From the NCBI RefSeq assembly GCF_002005445.1, contig NZ_CP014692.1, positions 1,240,001-1,304,000 on the forward strand: a stretch of DNA of 64,000 nucleotides. Reading direction: 5' to 3'. The notes under the pieces are model-generated. The model saw nothing but the letters and a program-made list of their open reading frames with translations. It was not told the DNA's origin and ran no database searches. A program made the translations under genes and the position numbers. This DNA comes from Acetobacter aceti. GTDB taxonomy: Bacteria; Pseudomonadota; Alphaproteobacteria; Acetobacterales; Acetobacteraceae. The first letter of the stretch is position 1. Each line of letters opens with the position of its first letter. Of this stretch, positions 17,997 through 26,427 are shown in pieces.

Positions 17997-18347
17997 ATTT
18001 AAGTTCTTTCATCTTATTGCAGAACAGTCCTAGCGTGACATAGGACGATTTGCGCAGAAGTAGAACGATATGCGCAAAATTATTGCTGCGCTGCACTGTG
18101 ATGGCTTCGGCGTTAAATATTCAAAAATAATTAGCGTTCTAACTGAATAGCGTGGATTGGATCAGTAAGTAAGGACTGTATTTGTATGTATTATTCTAAA
18201 AAATCACAGGATTATTTCTGTATTCGAGAGTTCCGCACCATAATATCCCTATGGCAGAAAAAGATCGTTACTGAAATATGCTGGTCTGTTTCTATCCGTA
18301 ACGATCACCATACCGACCGTCGTTGAGCGACGGCATCGTCACAGTAT
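17997..18347. other. AT-rich region upstream of globin-coupled chemoreceptor
   Basis: About 350 AT-rich bases. They contain a short hairpin just before the chemoreceptor (GCCGTCGCTCAACGACGG type pairing around 18318-18335). The chemoreceptor promoter is presumably here. Open frames crossing it have no ribosome binding site. Confidence 0.35.
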
Positions 18348-19946
18348 GTGTGTAATAAACAGCAATCGGAAGTATATCAGGTGAAAAATTTCTTGTCTGG
18401 CCAGCATTACGGATCACCAGAATTACATGATGACAATATTGAAAACAGGGTCGTGCGGGAGCGTCTGCGTTTCATGCAGATGTCATCGCAGGACTGTGCA
18501 GCCATACGGTCACTGAAACCTTTGGTGGAACGGGAACTGTCAGTAGCTCTCGGTAAATTCTATGCTGAAGTCCGCAAAACGCCGGAAACCATGAAGTTTT
18601 TTTCGTCGGAGATGGATATCAGCCGGGCGGCAGCGGCGCAGGCCGGACACTGGGGAAATATTTCCAATGGCGATTTCAGTCAGGATTATGCAACCCGTGC
18701 CCAGACTGTAGGTCGAGTACACGCCCGGATCGGTCTGGAACCGCGATGGTATATGGGTGGTTACGCCATTATCCTGGATCATCTCATACAGGCGGCCGTA
18801 GCCGAGGTTTTCCCTAAAAGCGGCTTTTTCAATAAGCCGGCGATGACATCAGTCGAATTCGGCAAGGCGCTTGGTAGTCTGGCTAAGGCTGTCCTGTTGG
18901 ATATGGACCTTGCGATCTCCGTATATATTGATGAGGCTGAGAAGGCGAGGAAGATTGGCGAGGCCAACGCGATTGCGGAGGAACAAAAGCTTGTTTGTGG
19001 AAGTTTCGGCAAGGCTATGGCGGCCGTAGCCACAAAGGATCTCACCTGTGAAATAACGGGTGAACTTCCGAAAGCGTATCAGCCTCTCCGTGGCGACTTC
19101 AATAATTCTCTTGATATTTTACGTCGTTCCCTTAGCTCTGTTGCGGATGTCGCTATTTCTATTGAGGAAGCGACAGGTAAGATCAGTCATGCTGCCGAAG
19201 ACCTTGCGCAACGCACAGCGCAACAGGCCTCTTCCATTGAGAAAACGGCTGCGTCTCTGGATCAGATCACGGTCATGGTGCGTGCGACGGCTCAGCGCGC
19301 CGAAGATGTCGGTAGTCTGGTTGAGCGATCCAGGCGCGGTGCCGAGCAATCCGAGGCCGTTGTGCAGAAGGCCATGGATACCATGGGTGCAATTGAACGC
19401 TCATCTGAAGCGATTGGCAGTATCATGGATATGATGGATGAAATCGCTTTTCAGACAAATCTTCTGGCGCTGAATGCGGGAGTGGAGGCCGCCCGTGCGG
19501 GAACGACTGGACGGGGATTTGCTGTGATTGCTACAGAAATAAGAGTGCTGGCCCAGCGTTCGGCTAGCGCAGCCAAAGAGATCAAGACTCTCATTACGCA
19601 GTCGCGCGAAGAGGTCCGTTCTGGCGTGACGCTGGTAGGCGAGACTGGCGCTGTTCTGAAATCCATTGTTGGAGATGTAACGGAAATCAACGCTCATATC
19701 TCGGCGATTGTGGAAGCTACGTGCGGACAGGCCAAAGGGTTGCAGGACATTAATGAAGCCGTTGCCACGATTGATCATAACACGCAGCAAAACGCGACCA
19801 TGGTCGAGCAGACTTCAGCGGCCAGTCGTAATCTTGCCGTTGAAGTCAGGGAGCTTAGCGCCATGCTCGGTACGTTTCATCTGATGGATAACAAAACGTC
19901 GGAAAAATTCAGCAATATGTTGGAAACGCACGCTCTGTCATTCTGA
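18348..19946 (+). CDS. Globin-coupled methyl-accepting chemotaxis protein
   Basis: Soluble chemoreceptor of about 530 residues that should bind heme and signal oxygen or other gas to CheA. The N-terminal 190 residues are a protoglobin domain; the proximal heme histidine is His125 in [18 protein letters not shown] linker (about 195-270) leads to the cytoplasmic signalling domain with the conserved hairpin tip [20 protein letters not shown] (around residues 365-385) and [17 protein letters not shown]. There is no transmembrane helix. The GTG start at 18348 or a GTG at 18381, preceded by ggaag, are both possible. No che genes are adjacent. A paralogue lies at 47.9-49.5 kb. Confidence 0.9.
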   Translation: MCNKQQSEVYQVKNFLSGQHYGSPELHDDNIENRVVRERLRFMQMSSQDCAAIRSLKPLVERELSVALGKFYAEVRKTPETMKFFSSEMDISRAAAAQAGHWGNISNGDFSQDYATRAQTVGRVHARIGLEPRWYMGGYAIILDHLIQAAVAEVFPKSGFFNKPAMTSVEFGKALGSLAKAVLLDMDLAISVYIDEAEKARKIGEANAIAEEQKLVCGSFGKAMAAVATKDLTCEITGELPKAYQPLRGDFNNSLDILRRSLSSVADVAISIEEATGKISHAAEDLAQRTAQQASSIEKTAASLDQITVMVRATAQRAEDVGSLVERSRRGAEQSEAVVQKAMDTMGAIERSSEAIGSIMDMMDEIAFQTNLLALNAGVEAARAGTTGRGFAVIATEIRVLAQRSASAAKEIKTLITQSREEVRSGVTLVGETGAVLKSIVGDVTEINAHISAIVEATCGQAKGLQDINEAVATIDHNTQQNATMVEQTSAASRNLAVEVRELSAMLGTFHLMDNKTSEKFSNMLETHALSF

Positions 19947-20218
19947 GAAACAGTGTGTGGAGCATGTTGGTCAGTGCGCAGAAACCAATCGGAATGAGGT
20001 AAAGGAAAACAGACTTCGCTTTTATAGCCAATGAGATCCTGTCGAATGATCGTTTTAATGGTTCCGGATTATAGCAAGCCACCACGATCAGCTATGACCA
20101 GAGAAAAAAGTTACTCGCAGGCTCCCAATGCGTTTCGGTCATCATTCGGCTTAACAAAGACACGTCGTAGAAAGACCTTGCGGAAGGTGATGCATACCCC
20201 TATCTTCATGAGTGCAGG

Positions 20219-20520
20219 AGGGTTTCGGCCCTTGGCTATGGCGATAAACGGAATTTGGAATAAGCGTTGTGGACCCGGGGGCGGTACCCGGCGTCTCCAC
20301 CATGAAAACTCCCGGCCAGTCCGGGATTGTGGGGACGAAACAGGCTCGACACGCGTGGTAAAGACTTTCCTTTTGCCCGGCATTGTACCGCCGTCATCGG
20401 GCTAACTTACAAGTGCCAACGATAACTCAGAGGTGCTCGCTGTCGCTGCATAAGCGATAAGCGCGGTTCGGGAGGGCACCGGGCAACAGAAGCCCTCCCA
20501 CCTCGGAGAATAATCCACTC
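20219..20520 (+). ncRNA. ssrA: Transfer-messenger RNA, two-piece circularly permuted (ssrA)
   Basis: In the permuted gene the acceptor piece comes first: a T-arm (GGACCCGGGGGCGGTACCC) and acceptor strand end in GTCTCCACCA at 20302. After a spacer of about 28 bases the coding piece starts at 20331 with GGGGACGAAACAGGCTCGAC; GGGGAC pairs with GTCTCC. The tag frame at 20415-20453 reads ANDNSEVLAVAA then TAA, a canonical alphaproteobacterial tag ending in VAA. A pseudoknot-like GGGAGGGC/GCCCTCCC pairing follows. The outer boundaries are approximate. The product rescues stalled ribosomes with SmpB. Confidence 0.95.
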
Positions 20521-20675
20521 AATGAGCTTCACCTCTCTGTGACCACAGAGTGATGTAGGTGGCTTGCCTTCCTTCTGTCTTTGCCTCATCCATGCCGCCG
20601 AGATAATCTTTTACGGGACAGGTGTGGTGCACAGGCGGCACACCCTAAAGCGGGCAGAAGACAGGGGATTTTTCC

Positions 20676-21206
20676 ATGACCGACAATCAGGATGGCAGCG
20701 GACCGGGCGGCGACCTGCCGGAGAGCATGCTGCCGTATGACGTCTGGATGGAAGACGCCTACCGCGATGTCATGCTGCGTGCGCTCGAACATGTGAGCCG
20801 TGAAGGGCTTGCAGGCGGCCATCATTTCTATCTGTCTTTCCGGACCGACTGGCCGGGCGTGGATATTCCATCGCGTCTGCGCGCCCAGTATCCGCATGAG
20901 ATGACGATCGTGTTGCAGCACCAGTTCTGGGATCTGAAAGTGGACCGTGAACAGCGCTGCGTCTCGGTTGGACTGTCTTTCGGAGGAGTCGGATCGATAC
21001 TCACGGTTCCGGTGGCGGCCATGACCGGCTTCGCGGATCCGCATATCCAGCTTTCAATGCGCTTCAACCCCGGAGAAAAAGCGCATGACGAAGCAGAGAA
21101 CGCGGAAATAGCTCCAGAAGCGGCGCCAGAAGATTTGGCGCCGAACACGGACGCCGCCGTCGTGAGTCTCGATGCTTTTCGTAAAAAGGGTCCAAAGCCG
21201 AGCTGA
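20676..21206 (+). CDS. sspB: SspB-like ClpXP adaptor for ssrA-tagged proteins
   Basis: Adaptor protein of 176 residues that binds the N-terminal part of the ssrA tag and tethers substrates to ClpX. The folded domain (about residues 20-130) carries MLPYDVWMEDAYRDVM, HHFYLSFRT, PGVDIPSRLRAQYPHEMTIVLQHQFWDL and LSFGGVGSILTVPVAAMTGFADP. A flexible Ala/Glu-rich linker leads to the C-terminal VVSLDAFRKK, the conserved ClpX-docking peptide of alphaproteobacterial SspB. It begins about 155 bases downstream of the tmRNA gene on the same strand. Confidence 0.92.
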   Translation: MTDNQDGSGPGGDLPESMLPYDVWMEDAYRDVMLRALEHVSREGLAGGHHFYLSFRTDWPGVDIPSRLRAQYPHEMTIVLQHQFWDLKVDREQRCVSVGLSFGGVGSILTVPVAAMTGFADPHIQLSMRFNPGEKAHDEAENAEIAPEAAPEDLAPNTDAAVVSLDAFRKKGPKPS

Positions 21207-21248
21207 GGTCGCAAACCTCGCCCGGATGCCCGATCGGAGACTGAGACG

Positions 21249-22940
21249 ATGACTGCTGACACCACCGCGCCAAAAGCTCCGGCGCAGAAGGCTGCGTCCA
21301 AGACGCCGGCGATCAGGGATTTTTCCTATGCCCCGCTGTTTCAGCTGGGCAGGGATGAAACCCCCTACCGCAAACTCGATATCGGCGGGGTCAGCACATC
21401 GAAGATCGGTGACAAGACCATTCTGCATGTCGAGCCGGAAGCCCTGTCCGCGCTGGCGGCGGAGGCCTTCAACGATATCGCCCATCTCCTGCGACCCTCG
21501 CATCTCCAGTCGCTCGCCAACATCCTCAAGGATCCGGAAGCATCCGATAATGACCGGTTTGTCGCGCTCGACCTGCTGAAAAACGCCTGCATCGCCGCTG
21601 GTGGCGCGCTGCCGATGTGTCAGGACACCGGCACGGCCATTGTGGTCGGCAAGAAAGGCCAGCGTGTCTGGGTCGAGGGCAATGACGACGAAGCCTTCGC
21701 ACGCGGTGTTTATAAGACCTACACAACCACTGCCCTGCGCTATTCGCAGATGGCGCCGCTGACGATCTTCGACGAGAAGAACACAGGCACCAATCTGCCT
21801 GTGCAGGTGGATATCGCCGCCAATCCGGGTGACTATCACCCCGAGGAATACGATCTTCTTTTCGTCGCCAAGGGTGGTGGTTCGGCCAACAAAACGTTCC
21901 TGTTTCAGGAAACGCGGGCGCTGATTTTCAACAAGGAGACGCTTCTGAAGTGGCTGGAGACCAAACTCCGCACACTCGGCACGTCAGCCTGCCCACCCTA
22001 TCATCTCGCTATCGTGCTGGGCGGTATGTCCGCCGAACAGACGCTCAAGACCGTCAAGATGGCCTCCACGCATTATTACGACTCGCTGCCTGAAACGGGT
22101 AACGAGAATGGACAGGCGTTTCGTGACAAGGAGATGGAAGCGGAAGTCCTGAAGCTGACCCAGAAGCTTGGTATCGGCGCGCAGTTTGGCGGCAAGTATT
22201 TCTGCCACGATGTGCGCGTGGTGCGTCTGCCGCGTCATGGCGCGTCCTTCCCGGTTGGTATCGGCGTCTCCTGCTCGGCGGACCGTCAGGCCAAGGCCAG
22301 GATCACAGCGGAAGGCGTGTTCCTTGAGCAGCTTGAGCATGATCCCGCCCGTTTCCTGCCCGAGACGACGGACGAGCATCTGGAAGGCGAAGCGGTCAAT
22401 ATCGACCTCAACCGTCCGATGGACGAGATCCGCAAGGAACTGTCGAAATATCCCGTCAAGACACGCCTGTCGCTGACCGGCACGATGGTCGTGGCGCGTG
22501 ATATCGCCCACGCCAAGTTCAAGGAACGGCTGGAGAAGGGCGAGGGGCTGCCGCAGTATCTCAAGGACCATCCGGTCTATTACGCCGGTCCGGCCAAAAC
22601 CCCGGCGGGCATGCCGACTGGCTCCTTTGGTCCGACGACGGCAGGTCGTATGGATTCGTATGTCGCCGAATTCCAGAAAGCTGGTGGTTCCTATGTTATG
22701 CTGGCCAAGGGTAACCGCTCCAAGGCCGTAAAAGATGCCTGCCAGACCTATGGCGGCTTCTATCTCGGTTCGGTCGGTGGTCCTGCGGCGCGTCTGGCCA
22801 AGGACTGTATCCGCAAGGTCGAGGTGCTGGAATATCCGGAACTGGGCATGGAGGCGGTCTGGAAGATCGAAGTCGAGAATTTCCCTGCCTTCATCGTGAT
22901 TGATGACAAGGGCGACGACTTCTACGCCGGCCTGACCTGA
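21249..22940 (+). CDS. fumA: Fumarate hydratase class I (iron-sulfur)
   Basis: Oxygen-sensitive [4Fe-4S] fumarase of 563 residues, interconverting fumarate and malate in the TCA cycle. The N-terminal alpha domain contains the cluster-ligand region around [30 protein letters not shown] and [16 protein letters not shown]. The C-terminal beta domain has [21 protein letters not shown] and [17 protein letters not shown]. It starts 43 bases after sspB. A heat-stable class II enzyme is encoded at 45.4-46.9 kb. Confidence 0.95.
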   Translation: MTADTTAPKAPAQKAASKTPAIRDFSYAPLFQLGRDETPYRKLDIGGVSTSKIGDKTILHVEPEALSALAAEAFNDIAHLLRPSHLQSLANILKDPEASDNDRFVALDLLKNACIAAGGALPMCQDTGTAIVVGKKGQRVWVEGNDDEAFARGVYKTYTTTALRYSQMAPLTIFDEKNTGTNLPVQVDIAANPGDYHPEEYDLLFVAKGGGSANKTFLFQETRALIFNKETLLKWLETKLRTLGTSACPPYHLAIVLGGMSAEQTLKTVKMASTHYYDSLPETGNENGQAFRDKEMEAEVLKLTQKLGIGAQFGGKYFCHDVRVVRLPRHGASFPVGIGVSCSADRQAKARITAEGVFLEQLEHDPARFLPETTDEHLEGEAVNIDLNRPMDEIRKELSKYPVKTRLSLTGTMVVARDIAHAKFKERLEKGEGLPQYLKDHPVYYAGPAKTPAGMPTGSFGPTTAGRMDSYVAEFQKAGGSYVMLAKGNRSKAVKDACQTYGGFYLGSVGGPAARLAKDCIRKVEVLEYPELGMEAVWKIEVENFPAFIVIDDKGDDFYAGLT

Positions 22941-23073
22941 TCTGTCGATAATCCGCTCTGTGCCGGGGGAGGGCTTGCTTTCCTCGGGTAACGCCGTTCA
23001 ATAGACGCTACGGAAGCGACGCCATGTCCTCGGTGTCGCAAGGCGGATACGCTTCAGAGTAAGGCATTGTCTC

Positions 23074-23466
23074 ATGCGCTTCACCGTTGATCGACTGGAC
23101 CACGTTGTTCTCACTGTCCGTGATATTGAGGTCTCGGCGTCCTGGTATCAGCGCGTTCTTGGCATGGAACGTGAAGAGTATGGGCGTCATAACCGTACGG
23201 CGCTGAAATTCGGTGGTCAGAAGATCAACCTGCGTCCGGAAGGCATGGAGGGGTGGGAGACCGCGCAGTTCGCTTCCTGCGGCACCAATGACCTGTGCTT
23301 CATTGCAGCCGTCGCCAGCGAGGATGTCATCGACCATCTCAGGGGGTGCGGTGTGGAGGTCGTCGAAGGCCCGGTTGCCCGTCTGGGAGCGCTTGGTCCG
23401 GTGACATCAGTCTACTGCCACGACCCGGACCAGAATCTGGTCGAGATCGCATCCTATCAGGGATAG
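23074..23466 (+). CDS. VOC-family (glyoxalase/bleomycin resistance-like) protein
   Basis: Small metalloprotein fold of 130 residues. The paired beta-alpha-beta units are recognisable: LDHVVLTVRDIEVSASWYQRVLG at the N-terminus with metal-ligand His, and TSVYCHDPDQNLVEIASYQ at the C-terminus with the metal-ligand Glu. Relatives include a conserved group annotated as VOC family virulence protein; the substrate is unknown. It is probably monocistronic. Confidence 0.85.
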   Translation: MRFTVDRLDHVVLTVRDIEVSASWYQRVLGMEREEYGRHNRTALKFGGQKINLRPEGMEGWETAQFASCGTNDLCFIAAVASEDVIDHLRGCGVEVVEGPVARLGALGPVTSVYCHDPDQNLVEIASYQG

Positions 23467-23569
23467 ATCTCGCTGTTTGCGTCTCTGGTGCTGGTTTGTA
23501 AGGTTCTGGTTGGGTTTTGCATCCAGTAGGAACGCCGGGAAGACATTCCTTCCAATAACCGGAGAAGAG

Positions 23570-23899
23570 TCAGTGAGCCGAATTTTTTGAAAACAGGTTG
23601 ATCACCAGAACACCCGCAACGATCAGCCCCATGCCGACCAGACCTGCTGCATCGAGTTTCTGTCCCTGCACCACCCAGGCGATGATCGTGACCAGTACTA
23701 CGCCCACGCCGGACCAGATGGCATAGGTCGTACCAGTGGGAATCGTCTGCAGCGCGAGCGACAGAAAATAAAACGCTACTCCATATCCGACGAGCGTCAC
23801 CAGAGACGGTATAGGCCGACTGAACCCTTCAGCCGCCTTCAGACAGGAGGTGGCAAGCACTTCGGCGCAGATCGCAATGATCAGCTGAAAATAAGGCAT
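23570..23899 (-). CDS. SMR family multidrug/quaternary ammonium exporter
   Basis: Four-helix small multidrug resistance protein of 109 residues, the usual family length. The essential membrane Glu lies in [18 protein letters not shown]. The [31 protein letters not shown] segment is the EmrE/Mmr hallmark and sorts it with EmrE rather than SugE. The ATG at 23899 gives [14 protein letters not shown]; the upstream extension to 23989 is unlikely. It is divergent from rarA. Confidence 0.9.
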   Translation of the reverse strand: MPYFQLIIAICAEVLATSCLKAAEGFSRPIPSLVTLVGYGVAFYFLSLALQTIPTGTTYAIWSGVGVVLVTIIAWVVQGQKLDAAGLVGMGLIVAGVLVINLFSKNSAH

Positions 23900-24048
23900 G
23901 AACCCATCTGCTCCATGATATGACTCTGTAACGATCATGCCTTCTGATGACACTCTCGACCAGTCCCGCTCACAATAACCAGCGCACAAGGTCGCATCCG
24001 GATGCCAGCCGCGCTATGAACGAAGGATGAACGGCAGGGAGACCAGTC

Positions 24049-25437
24049 ATGACAGCGCGGCGTGAGCCCCCACCTGAATCAGGCAATGACCTGTTCGGCG
24101 GCAGTGTCACGGACACCACCGGATCGGGAAGCCCCCATGCAGGCCGAGGGCACGCCTCCACACAACCTCTTGCCGACAGGCTACGCCCGACCACGCTGGA
24201 TGATGTCGTGGGTCAACAGCAACTGCTTGGCCCTGCTGGCGCTCTGACGCTGATGCTGGAACGTGGCACGCTGGCCAGCCTCATTCTCTGGGGCGGTCCC
24301 GGTGTGGGCAAGACCACGATCGCCAGACTGCTCGCCAAGGCCGCCAACCTGCGTTTTGTTCAGCTTTCCGCCGTCTTTTCCGGTGTGGCGGACCTCAAAA
24401 AAGCTTTCGATGAAGCGCGACGCTTTGCCGAAGCCGGACGTGGCACCCTGCTGTTCGTGGACGAAATCCACCGCTTCAACCGCGCCCAGCAGGACGGATT
24501 TCTGCCTGTAGTGGAAAACGGCACCATTGTGCTCGTTGGGGCAACGACGGAAAATCCGTCCTTCGCCCTGAATTCTGCGCTGTTGTCACGCTGTCAGGTC
24601 ATGGTGCTGCGTCGTCTGGACGATCCCGCGCTGGAGGCCCTGCTGGTCCGGGCAGAAGAAGAGACGCAACGTACCCTGCCGCTGACCGAATCCGCCCGCG
24701 CCACCCTGCGCGCCATGGCGGATGGCGATGGCCGTTACCTGCTGAACATGGTCGAGCAGATTCTCAGTCTGAAGACGGAAAAACCGCTCGATCCGCAGGA
24801 ACTGGCGCGCATTCTGGCCAAGCGCGCGGTGCTGTACGACAAGGACCGCGAAGAACACTACAATCTCATCTCCGCTCTGCACAAGTCCCTGCGTGGCTCT
24901 GACCCGGATGCGGCCCTTTACTGGTATGCGCGTATGCTCGAAGGCGGCGAAGACCCTCGCTACATTGCCCGTCGCCTGACCCGCTTTGCGGCTGAAGATG
25001 TCGGAATGGCCGATCCTTCCGCCCTGCCACTCGCCATTGCCGCATGGGAGACTTACGAGCGATTAGGCTCGCCCGAGGGTGAACTGGCGCTGGCGCAGCT
25101 TGTCGTGCATCTTGGCACCGCGCCGAAATCAAATGCCGTCTACAAAGCCTATGGTGCGGCGCGACAGGCGGCGAAAGCCACGGGCAGCCTGATGCCTCCG
25201 GCCCATATTCTCAATGCGCCGACCAGGCTCATGAAAGAGATCGGCTACGGAGATGGCTATCAGTACGATCATGACACGGAAGAAAGTTTCTCCGGCCAGA
25301 ACTACTTTCCGGACGGCATGAAACGGCAGAATTTCTACAATCCGAAAGGGCTCGGCTTTGAACGGGAAGTGCGTCGCAGACTGGACACATGGGCCGGAAT
25401 AAGGGCAAGCCGCGCAGAAGACGGCAAGCAATCGTGA
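24049..25437 (+). CDS. rarA: Replication-associated recombination protein A (RarA/MgsA)
   Basis: AAA+ ATPase of 462 residues acting at stalled replication forks with SSB. The N-terminus has PLADRLRPTTLDDVVGQQQLLGP, Walker A GGPGVGKTTIARLL and Walker B LLFVDEIHRFNRAQQD. Sensor ATTENPSFALNSALLSRCQV and the C-terminal tetramer domain (GSDPDAALYWYARMLEGGEDPRYIARRL) complete the match. It starts a compact plus-strand chain with the pseudouridine synthase, asmA and atp12 genes. Confidence 0.95.
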   Translation: MTARREPPPESGNDLFGGSVTDTTGSGSPHAGRGHASTQPLADRLRPTTLDDVVGQQQLLGPAGALTLMLERGTLASLILWGGPGVGKTTIARLLAKAANLRFVQLSAVFSGVADLKKAFDEARRFAEAGRGTLLFVDEIHRFNRAQQDGFLPVVENGTIVLVGATTENPSFALNSALLSRCQVMVLRRLDDPALEALLVRAEEETQRTLPLTESARATLRAMADGDGRYLLNMVEQILSLKTEKPLDPQELARILAKRAVLYDKDREEHYNLISALHKSLRGSDPDAALYWYARMLEGGEDPRYIARRLTRFAAEDVGMADPSALPLAIAAWETYERLGSPEGELALAQLVVHLGTAPKSNAVYKAYGAARQAAKATGSLMPPAHILNAPTRLMKEIGYGDGYQYDHDTEESFSGQNYFPDGMKRQNFYNPKGLGFEREVRRRLDTWAGIRASRAEDGKQS

Positions 25438-25450
25438 GGCGCGGAAGAGT

Positions 25451-26425
25451 ATGAGTGTGACCCTGTTGACGGTCAGTGAAGATGAGGCGGACATTCGCCT
25501 TGACCGGTATTTCCGTCGCCACTACCCCCATCTGACGCAGGGCGCGTTGCAGAAACTCTGCCGCACGGGGCAGATCCGCGTGGACGGCAAGCGGGCTGAG
25601 GCCAGCACGCGCCTCGTTCCGGGGCAATCCGTGCGCGTGCCGCCCATTCCCATGGCCGCCAAGCCTGCCCGCGATGTTCCGAAGACGCTGAATCCCAAGC
25701 TGGCCAGCGAAATCCGGAAGATGGTGATCTACTCGGACCCGCAGATCATCGTGCTGAACAAGCCGTCCGGTCTGGCGACACAGGGTGGTCCCGGCATCAC
25801 ACAGCACGTGGACATGATGCTGGACGGTCTGCGTGAGGGTGATGACCCGCGTCCCCGCCTTGTCCATCGTATTGACCGTGACACTTCCGGCCTGCTGCTG
25901 CTCGCTCGCACGCCGGGCGTCGCCGCGAAACTGGCGGCGGCTTTCCGTGGTCGCGATGTGAAAAAGACCTACTGGGCTGTCGTTGTCGGGCGTCCTGACC
26001 CGATGTCCGGCGAGATCGACCAGCCTCTGGCCCGTCTTGGCGCAGGTCCGGGTTCGATCACCATCGCCGCCGACCGTAACGATGAAGACGCACAGTCCGC
26101 CCGCACTGACTATGAAGTGCTGGATTCCGCGGCGCGCAAGTTCTCGTGGCTGGGACTTTCGCCTCTCACCGGACGCACCCATCAGCTTCGTGTTCATTGT
26201 GAATCACTGGGCACGCCCATTCTCGGTGATCCGAAATATGGTGGCGACAAAGCGCATGTCGACGGCTTCACCGATCGTCTGCATCTGCACGCACGAAGCC
26301 TCGTCCTGCCGCATCCGGCGGGCGGATGGCTGGAAGTCAGCGCCGAACTGCCGCCCCACATGAAAGAAACCTTCCGAGCGCTCGGCTTTACGGCCGGCTC
26401 AACCCCGGCTCCCCGCAGGAGATGA
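25451..26425 (+). CDS. 23S rRNA pseudouridine synthase, RluC/RluD family
   Basis: Pseudouridine synthase of 324 residues. An N-terminal S4-like domain (RLDRYFRRHYPHLTQGALQKL, GQIRVDGKRAEASTRL) precedes the catalytic core with PRLVHRIDRDTSGLLLLART, holding the catalytic Asp, and GRTHQLRVHCESLGTPILGDPKYGG. RluC (U955/2504/2580) versus RluD-like target cannot be told from the motifs. It begins 13 bases after rarA, and its stop overlaps the next start region. Confidence 0.9.
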   Translation: MSVTLLTVSEDEADIRLDRYFRRHYPHLTQGALQKLCRTGQIRVDGKRAEASTRLVPGQSVRVPPIPMAAKPARDVPKTLNPKLASEIRKMVIYSDPQIIVLNKPSGLATQGGPGITQHVDMMLDGLREGDDPRPRLVHRIDRDTSGLLLLARTPGVAAKLAAAFRGRDVKKTYWAVVVGRPDPMSGEIDQPLARLGAGPGSITIAADRNDEDAQSARTDYEVLDSAARKFSWLGLSPLTGRTHQLRVHCESLGTPILGDPKYGGDKAHVDGFTDRLHLHARSLVLPHPAGGWLEVSAELPPHMKETFRALGFTAGSTPAPRRR

Positions 26426-26427
26426 GC

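Noticed and set aside
20031..20405. 124-codon plus-strand ORF
   Set aside because: It overlaps the acceptor and first coding part of the tmRNA gene and has no ribosome binding site or recognisable product.
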